This document shows, piece after piece, positions 17,078 through 22,435 of a stretch of DNA of 22,435 nt (its first letter is position 1; the number at the start of each line of letters is the position of its first letter). The position numbers and the translations under genes are program-made. The stretch is from a virus, in the IMG/VR virus record IMGVR_UViG_3300041964_000033, positions 1-22,435 of that record; one strand, given 5' to 3'. Below the pieces are notes generated by a model that saw only the letters and a program-made list of their open reading frames with translations, was not told where the DNA came from and ran no database searches.

Positions 17078-17396
17078 ATGGCTAAGAATTATTTTAACCA
17101 GTACCAGCCAAGGCTGCAGCTGCCCTCTTATGATCCGAGCATGAACGGAAATAGGGCAAATGGGCTACAGGAGCTGCAAATGGGGTTCGGGGAGAAGTCC
17201 TTTAGGGGGGACAGGCAAGGGATCTGGTTAGGTGCCGACTCTTTTGCCGACGCTCCTTTTTCGGGTGAACATGAAAGGCCAGATGATATTGAAAGCCGAG
17301 GGGACTGGGGGAGGCTATATCATGCTCGACGCTACCAACCAGAGAATAGTAGTGCATGATGGTACCAATCCGCGCGTGGTAATCGGGAAGCTGTAA
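17078..17396 (+). CDS. Small fibre/tail-associated protein, frame disrupted
   Basis: ATG 17078 lies one base after the previous stop. The first frame reads MAKNYFNQYQPRLQLPSYDP up to LGADSFADAPFS. One extra G in GGG near 17263-17266 then shifts it. The next frame continues VNMKGQMILKAEGTGGGYIM and LDATNQRIVVHDGTNPRVVI, then GKL, stopping at TAA 17394-17396. The 'GxGxxxxxDxxNxRIxVxDGTxxRVVIG' ending is common in small phage tail proteins. The restored length is about 105 residues. The TAATG overlap links it to the next gene. Confidence 0.65.
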
Positions 17397-18130
17397 TGGA
17401 CGCTTACGGCATAGCTGCCAGCCGTAAAGGGTATAACGTGGATCAGGGGGCTGACCACCAGATGAGTTTCAGGTCGGAGTTTCCTACGCTCAAGATCCAC
17501 CAGACGATCAGCTTTTCCACTCCTGCAAACTGGTCGGGAGGCGATCTCATAGTGGTAGACCATAATCTCGGATACATACCTGCCCATATTTTATGGAGGA
17601 CTGGGCAAGGTACGGTCAATCAGATCCAGGCCGATTGGCAGGCCAATTTCTTGATGACGGCCACCCAATTCATAGTAAAGCCCAATGACGCTATCGCTAA
17701 CAGGACTTTCAGGCTGTTCATATTCAGGGAGCCTGTCGGGGTTACTTTTCAGGCTGCCATAGTCGATACTGACGTTGCTCCTCAGCTCGCCAGCGCAGCG
17801 TATGGCATACGGACTTCAAAGGAAGGGAGCGATACGTTAGCGGTCACAGATCCCAGGCAAATTGCTTTCTCGACTGAAATGCGCAATCCTTTCGTCCATA
17901 AAACAGGGTTCGTGCAGGGAAAAGACGTTGCCCATACCGTACCTCATGGACTGGGATACCCCCCTCTCTTTTTGCTTTTCGCTAGCGATTTCATTTTCGG
18001 GCTGGGCACTGCAGCCTACCATCAGATCATGTATAATTTTTATGCTGAATCGAGCAATGAGAGCCTGTTTATAACCCCTACGAGCAATGCGAGGTATGCC
18101 TACATGATCCTTAAAGATCCTCTCCTATGA
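17396..18130 (+). CDS. Two-copy tail domain protein, 244 aa
   Basis: This protein contains two copies of a domain of about 120 residues, at 1-115 and 130-244. Each starts YGI-x-x-S-x-x-G (YGIAASRKGYNVDQGADHQM and YGIRTSKEGSDTLAVTDPRQ). Each then has a hydrophobic strand and a His-containing turn (VVDHNLGYIPAHILW and HTVPHGLGYPPLFLLF), and ends with a strand such as RTFRLFIFREPV or ARYAYMILKDPL. A third copy forms the next gene. I know this pattern from many phage tail-region proteins of unknown role. It overlaps the upstream stop (TAATG) and the downstream start (ATGA). The frame is intact. Confidence 0.75.
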   Translation: MDAYGIAASRKGYNVDQGADHQMSFRSEFPTLKIHQTISFSTPANWSGGDLIVVDHNLGYIPAHILWRTGQGTVNQIQADWQANFLMTATQFIVKPNDAIANRTFRLFIFREPVGVTFQAAIVDTDVAPQLASAAYGIRTSKEGSDTLAVTDPRQIAFSTEMRNPFVHKTGFVQGKDVAHTVPHGLGYPPLFLLFASDFIFGLGTAAYHQIMYNFYAESSNESLFITPTSNARYAYMILKDPLL

Positions 18131-18558
18131 GCGTTTTCAAAGTCTCAAAACCTGGCATAGACGCGTTTAACGCTACTCCTGAGCAATCTCAGATCCATGA
18201 CCAATACCCTCCTCTGCGCATAGAGGAGAACAAATGGGGCATATTGACGTATACGTTTCAGAATGATCCGCCTGGCAACGCTGGATTTAATATGTTCGCC
18301 ATAAACCATGGATATCCCTTTATCCCTGCAGGGCTCGTATATTACCAAGATCCGCAAATAAATAACCGATACGCCATTATTACCACTCCTTACAACGTGA
18401 ATGATTTTGGCTGGCAGTACCTGGACGCGTGGATTACCCCTACCCAACTGATAGTAAGATACGAGAACCTGGCAGCCAATAACGTAGAGGGGCACTTGAA
18501 TATGCAAGGTCGCACTTACCGCTTCAAATATTACATATTTGCAGAACAGGGCGCGTAG
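18127..18558 (+). CDS. Single-copy version of the tail domain, 143 aa
   Basis: The ATGA overlap with the previous gene implies coupling. The protein aligns by eye with each half of its neighbour: FKVSKPGIDAFNATPEQSQI at the start, AINHGYPFIPAGLVYY in place of the HxLGYxP turn, and RTYRFKYYIFAEQGA at the end. The three copies probably arose by duplication within the tail locus and may form a pseudo-symmetric ring or fibre base. There is no signal peptide or catalytic motif. Confidence 0.75.
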   Translation: MSVFKVSKPGIDAFNATPEQSQIHDQYPPLRIEENKWGILTYTFQNDPPGNAGFNMFAINHGYPFIPAGLVYYQDPQINNRYAIITTPYNVNDFGWQYLDAWITPTQLIVRYENLAANNVEGHLNMQGRTYRFKYYIFAEQGA

Positions 18559-18566
18559 CGTATACT
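18538..18566 (+). promoter_or_regulatory. Promoter-like element before the LysM gene
   Basis: TTTGCA (18538-18543) and TATACT (18561-18566) are separated by 17 bp. The -10 begins two bases after the upstream TAG. The leader to ATG 18589 is AT-rich and has no Shine-Dalgarno. Confidence 0.4.
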
Positions 18567-18588
18567 ATAAGCAATTAAATGAATTATT

Positions 18589-19863
18589 ATGCCAGAATAT
18601 ACAGTTCAAAGGGGTGATACCCTTTCAGGAATCGCGCAAAAGTCAGGGCTAGGAACTAACTGGCAGGCTTTGGGATATACTGGAGATCCCAGGAAATTAG
18701 CCGTAGGCACTAAGCTGTCATGGGGAGGCGCACCTGCTGCTGCCCCTGCTGCTGGATCGCCCTCTCCCCAAAACGTGACCCAATATCTTAACAGTTATCA
18801 GGATCAGGCTCTGGAAGCCTTGAATCCCGTAAAGATACGCGAGGGCATAGCCAATCTCATGACGACGCTCAAGCCTACAATGCCTGAGCCTACTGCCATA
18901 AATCGCGTGGATATCAGGGGACGGCTCAACGAGGAGAACGGTATCGGAGCTCTTGAGGGTATCGTAAACGAGCTGCAAGCGGAGGAAAATGACCTCATAT
19001 CCAGAAAGCGAGGTCGTACCACTGCAGAAATGGACAAGACAGCCTCCCTCAATGTTATCTCAGGCAGGGTGGGAGAAGTAGAACGCCAGGAAAATGAACG
19101 CCTGGACGTGATTTTGCGTACCAAAGGACAGGCTATCGACCAATTGAAAACCAGGTATACCATCGTCCAGCAGATCATGCAGGATACGGAAATGGATTAC
19201 CAGGACGCGGTCAAGCGGTATGACAGCGAGTATAACCGCAATTTCGAGATGTCTAAATTCGTGTATGCCCAGGCCAAAGACAAAATCGAGTTCGGATTCA
19301 AAGAGCGAGACGACGCTAGGGCTAACCTCCAAATCTATTACAACGCCATTACCGAGGGCGGTCTTAACATCAACAGCGTATCTCCAGAGCAACGGCTCGA
19401 AATGAACCGACTGGAAGCCAAGGCAGGGCTAGGCATAGGATTCCTGGCTGGAGTTTCGGCTGCCCAGGACGGAATGAAAATGCACTCAGTGACCCAACGC
19501 GTAGATCCTAACGGAAACCGTTATGCCGACGTGCTGTATGTAGATCGTAACGGTGCCATGAAAATCGAGAGCAAAATGCTCGGAAAAGAATATGTCGCAG
19601 GGCTTCACAGCGCAGACGCTCGCAGCGGAGGAGCAACGACCGACAAGGCAGCCCAGGCGAGAGAGGCGCGTATCAATTCGTTTTACGGATCGCTCAAAGA
19701 TCCTAAAGCTAACGTCGCTTCAAGTGCTCAGCAAGAGAACAATTATCGAGCGAACGGAAAGGATTACATTACTAGAGAACAGCTTATTTCCAGGCTCGCC
19801 ACTGAGTACGGAGATATCCCTATGACCGATATCAAAGCCAAGGTATACAGCTACTACCGTTAA
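18589..19863 (+). CDS. LysM-domain virion protein, 424 aa
   Basis: An N-terminal LysM domain binds peptidoglycan: YTVQRGDTLSGIAQKSGLGT, then the NWQALGYTGDP turn and LAVGTKLSW, residues 3-46. An Ala/Pro linker follows (48-62). Residues 75-270 are long charged helices and coiled coil (IDQLKTRYTIVQQIMQDTEM, then the RYDSEYNRNFEMSKF stretch). A Gly-containing segment, GLGIGFLAGVSAAQDGMKMH, precedes a small beta domain with VDPNGNRYADVLYVDRNGAM. The C-terminus is helical. No lysozyme or peptidase motif is visible, so it is not evidently an endolysin. A tail-tip or ejected internal protein that contacts the cell wall fits better. The giant gene follows after nine bases. Confidence 0.8.
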   Translation: MPEYTVQRGDTLSGIAQKSGLGTNWQALGYTGDPRKLAVGTKLSWGGAPAAAPAAGSPSPQNVTQYLNSYQDQALEALNPVKIREGIANLMTTLKPTMPEPTAINRVDIRGRLNEENGIGALEGIVNELQAEENDLISRKRGRTTAEMDKTASLNVISGRVGEVERQENERLDVILRTKGQAIDQLKTRYTIVQQIMQDTEMDYQDAVKRYDSEYNRNFEMSKFVYAQAKDKIEFGFKERDDARANLQIYYNAITEGGLNINSVSPEQRLEMNRLEAKAGLGIGFLAGVSAAQDGMKMHSVTQRVDPNGNRYADVLYVDRNGAMKIESKMLGKEYVAGLHSADARSGGATTDKAAQAREARINSFYGSLKDPKANVASSAQQENNYRANGKDYITREQLISRLATEYGDIPMTDIKAKVYSYYR

Positions 19864-19872
19864 TTTTATTTT

Positions 19873-22435
19873 ATGGGATATTTTGACCGTAACCAACTCC
19901 GTTTGAGCGACTCTCCTATCGACGAGGAGGAGGAGAAGCGTGAGCGTGAGCGTTTTACAGGCTCTGGCAGTACTAAAACCCCAGACTATAATCAGCGCAG
20001 CGGTCAAAACCAGGATACTTACAAGTCTGCAGGGGATCGCTCGCCAGCTCCAGCTGCCACTCCTGTAGAGCAGCCTAAAAAAAACTGGTTCCAAAAAACT
20101 TATGAAAAAGTAAAGGGTTTCGTCACTGGCGAAAATCCAGAGGAGACTGACAGGATCAGGGAGCCCTTGAAGCCTGAAACGCTAGGCGTGGAGCCTAAAG
20201 ATATCAGGGAGCGCAAAAACCAGTCTCCTGACGGTTACATGAGGCAGCTTGAGAGCGAGGTGGTAGCAGGTACCGCTGTCCGAAAAGACAAGCTGATCTT
20301 AAACATGGAAGTAGCCAGGGCTAACGGACAGAAAAGGCTTTTCGACGTTAATAAGGAATTGGAAACCGTAAGTCCAGAAATGCTCCAGAAAGTCGCTAGC
20401 CAGCTGGAAGTCGATACTGGCCTCAAAGGATTTGCTATGAGCGACGGAAAAACCCGAAATCCTTTCAAAGGAGAAAAAGGCGAGGAGTGGGCAAAAGCCC
20501 AAAGTCTGCTAGAGGAGCGCAAAATACTGCAGAAAGACGTTGACTCGTACAGCAAGATCCTTACGAAAGCTTCTGACAATCCAGCTTATTTCCAGGACGT
20601 TATCGTATCCGCTAGCATACCTGCAGCCGAACAAGCTCGCAGAGCTGAGGGAGAAGCCAGAAAAAGAGCCCTGGACGTATATAATAAAACTCTTGATCCC
20701 AATGACAAACCAGAGGGCGCGTGGGCTTTTTTCAAGAATAACGTGACTGCTGCCACCAATTCGGTATTGACGCAAGTAGCCAGTACGGTAGAGGGAATGG
20801 GTAACGCCTCAGAAAACAAAGGATTAGAGGAGTGGGGGGCTAAATTCGCTGACGGATTCCAAAAGACAGCTCGCGAAAACCCCCAATGGTTCGTGCCAGC
20901 TGACGATACTGACGAGTTCGTGGCTGCCAAAGCTGGAATGATCCTGCCCTCTCTCGCGACTGTTATCGGATCGCTGGCACTTGCTTATCCTACTCGCGGA
21001 AAATCCCTGCAGTCCCTGCCTTTCCTTTCTGGTGGGCAGGCAGCGGTACAGTCTTACGGCCAAATATACAAAGAAGCAAAAGACAGCGGTAGCGACGACG
21101 AAACAGCCCAGAAAGCAGCTCACATGGCTGCCCTGACCTCGTATGTGGTGAACAAATGGGGCGACAAAGTATTTGCCAGGGCTGGAAGCGGAGTAATAGG
21201 GAGCGCGACTGAGGAAGTCGTGGAGGCTGGATTCAAAACGAAAATAGGCAATCTGGCCATGCAAGCAGGACGATCCACTGCCCAGACTTTCATGGTGCAA
21301 GGCGTTACTGAGGGAGCCGACCAATTAGCCCAAAACATGACTAAGCGGTTTTTCGATGAAAATGCCGATCTGTTTACCGACGTGGTAGAGTCTGCAGTTA
21401 TTGGAGGTTTCGCTGGATCTGCTATCAACGTGGGTACCATGCCACTCAATGCCATGATGGTAAAGAGAGCCAGAAGCGAAAATCCAGAAGCTGAGGAGGA
21501 CGGAAAAATAATTAGGGACAGCGGATTGATCCCTGACCGCACAGCACTCAGGACTGACGTTATAGATACTCCTATGACCGTTTTTCGCGGTGGAGTAGCA
21601 GACGATACCTCCAGGCCGTTAATGCAGCTGGGAAAGTCTTATACCAGCAATCCCCTGGTGCCTGACGATTTTGCCCTGGAAGCTGCAGCGCGGTCTGGCC
21701 AAGATCCTATCGTTACTACCCATGAGCTCAAACCTGGATCGAAAGTGGCGTACCTGCCTGACACTTACGACGCTCGGCTGTTAAAGACAGATCCCCAGTT
21801 CAAAGACATTGACGCTATCGTTTTGGAGGCTACCAACGTGCCAGGAGGCGAGGGAGAGGTGGTGGTGCTCAATGACGACGCGCTGATCCGCGTATCTGAG
21901 CGAAAAGGAATGACCGCTCTCGAAAAGCAGGCAGTGGAACAGAGCCAGCTTACTGCTCGCCAGGAGCAGAGGATCGCTGATATGCCTGAGAGCGCGCCTC
22001 GCAGGTACTTTGAACGCCAGGACGACGTTGAAGTGGTCGAGGTGGCTAACGCTGGGCGAGACAGGGCTGGAAATCCTAAGGACGCTGAATTTGAATTTAA
22101 CTCTGAGACTGGAAAATCCACCATTTACGTTACCAGCCAGACTTCTGACGAGAGCATAGGCCAGCAGATCGGCAAATACCTCGATAAAAAGGTGGCTGCA
22201 GAGTACCGCATGAGCCTGAGGAACGAGTACCAGACTCTCGCTCCTGACGGAATGGGAGATCTCGAGCAGTTTTCGGTGGCAGTCGGAAAGATACTGGCAA
22301 ACCCTGGAATAGCTAAAGATTTTCCTGGCATATCTACCCTGTTAAAACGCAATGACTTGCTGTTCGACGTGGATACCGCTGGAGATCTGCCTGCAAATTA
22401 CAAGCCCAAAGTATCTGACAACCTCACAGCAGGGG
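19873..22435 (+). CDS. Giant ejection-type virion protein with ADP-ribosyltransferase-like domain, 3' partial
   Basis: The frame stays open from ATG 19873 to the window end (854 residues). Residues 1-100 are charged and disordered. Residues 115-330 are helical. A hydrophobic segment at about 355-375 (MILPSLATVIGSLALA) and another near 509-530 could enter a membrane. Between them lie Ala/Gly-rich helices such as GGQAAVQSYGQIYKEAK and QGVTEGADQLAQNM, typical of large internal proteins of podoviruses. Residues 568-672 look like an R-S-E ADP-ribosyltransferase: TVFRGG (R572), SYTSNP (Y590-T591-S592), VTTHELKPGSKVAYLP, and GGEGEVVVLND with ExE at E660-E662. These are the NAD-binding Arg, the STS-like strand and the catalytic Glu pair. 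More unidentified sequence follows. The protein is probably ejected with the DNA. The enzyme call is from motifs only. Confidence 0.7.
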   Translation, partial: MGYFDRNQLRLSDSPIDEEEEKRERERFTGSGSTKTPDYNQRSGQNQDTYKSAGDRSPAPAATPVEQPKKNWFQKTYEKVKGFVTGENPEETDRIREPLKPETLGVEPKDIRERKNQSPDGYMRQLESEVVAGTAVRKDKLILNMEVARANGQKRLFDVNKELETVSPEMLQKVASQLEVDTGLKGFAMSDGKTRNPFKGEKGEEWAKAQSLLEERKILQKDVDSYSKILTKASDNPAYFQDVIVSASIPAAEQARRAEGEARKRALDVYNKTLDPNDKPEGAWAFFKNNVTAATNSVLTQVASTVEGMGNASENKGLEEWGAKFADGFQKTARENPQWFVPADDTDEFVAAKAGMILPSLATVIGSLALAYPTRGKSLQSLPFLSGGQAAVQSYGQIYKEAKDSGSDDETAQKAAHMAALTSYVVNKWGDKVFARAGSGVIGSATEEVVEAGFKTKIGNLAMQAGRSTAQTFMVQGVTEGADQLAQNMTKRFFDENADLFTDVVESAVIGGFAGSAINVGTMPLNAMMVKRARSENPEAEEDGKIIRDSGLIPDRTALRTDVIDTPMTVFRGGVADDTSRPLMQLGKSYTSNPLVPDDFALEAAARSGQDPIVTTHELKPGSKVAYLPDTYDARLLKTDPQFKDIDAIVLEATNVPGGEGEVVVLNDDALIRVSERKGMTALEKQAVEQSQLTARQEQRIADMPESAPRRYFERQDDVEVVEVANAGRDRAGNPKDAEFEFNSETGKSTIYVTSQTSDESIGQQIGKYLDKKVAAEYRMSLRNEYQTLAPDGMGDLEQFSVAVGKILANPGIAKDFPGISTLLKRNDLLFDVDTAGDLPANYKPKVSDNLTAG

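Overview
The window is a stretch of a tailed double-stranded DNA phage genome, or a prophage or metagenomic phage contig. All convincing genes are on the + strand and tightly packed, many with ATGA or TAATG overlaps. It holds the packaging, head, tail and ejection module. The clearest taxonomic signal is the major capsid protein at 6639-7601, which I recognise as the N4-gp56 family. With a long portal, a putative scaffold, no tail tube or tape-measure gene, a LysM virion protein and a giant C-terminal protein, this suggests a podovirus-like particle (inference). TAA, TAG and TGA all end genes, so there is no sign of stop reassignment. The host cannot be named from the sequence.

Layout. 1-446: end of a terminase small subunit with broken frame. 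470-1919: six small unknown genes, three encoding one-helix membrane proteins and one a helix-turn-helix-like protein. 1920-3416: terminase large subunit. 3448-5530: portal, with one frame break near its 3' end. 5527-5850: unknown. 5864-6517: scaffold-like protein. 6518-6638: promoter-bearing leader. 6639-7601: major capsid protein, then a rho-independent terminator. 7670-8923: acidic virion-like protein. 8933-10605: head-tail adaptor-like protein, a small SH3-like protein and a structural protein. 10618-18558: fibre and appendage genes, including a collar-domain fibre, a roughly 1000-residue fibre with about 25 copies of an 18-20 residue repeat, a propeller-like protein, and three copies of a tail domain spread over two genes. 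18589-19863: LysM plus coiled-coil protein. 19873 to the window end: a giant protein with a hydrophobic middle and a putative ADP-ribosyltransferase domain (R572, YTS 590-592, ExE 660-662).

Two points stand out. The first is the putative ADP-ribosyltransferase inside what looks like an ejected virion protein, a possible host-takeover effector. The second is a set of about 20 single-base frame breaks clustered in 190-1003, 13980-15460 and 15970-17265, plus one in the portal, with the genes between them clean. Most look like missing or extra bases in short homopolymers, and the protein resumes at once in the next frame. I therefore annotate these genes as single disrupted coding regions, most likely sequence errors.

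Gene starts fall into two classes. Some have strong AGGAG sites; others have no Shine-Dalgarno but a TATAAT-like box directly behind the previous stop codon, two of them with a TTGAC -35 at 17-18 bp spacing. No gene-free stretch exceeds about 120 bp. No tRNA, CRISPR array, integrase or insertion sequence was seen.
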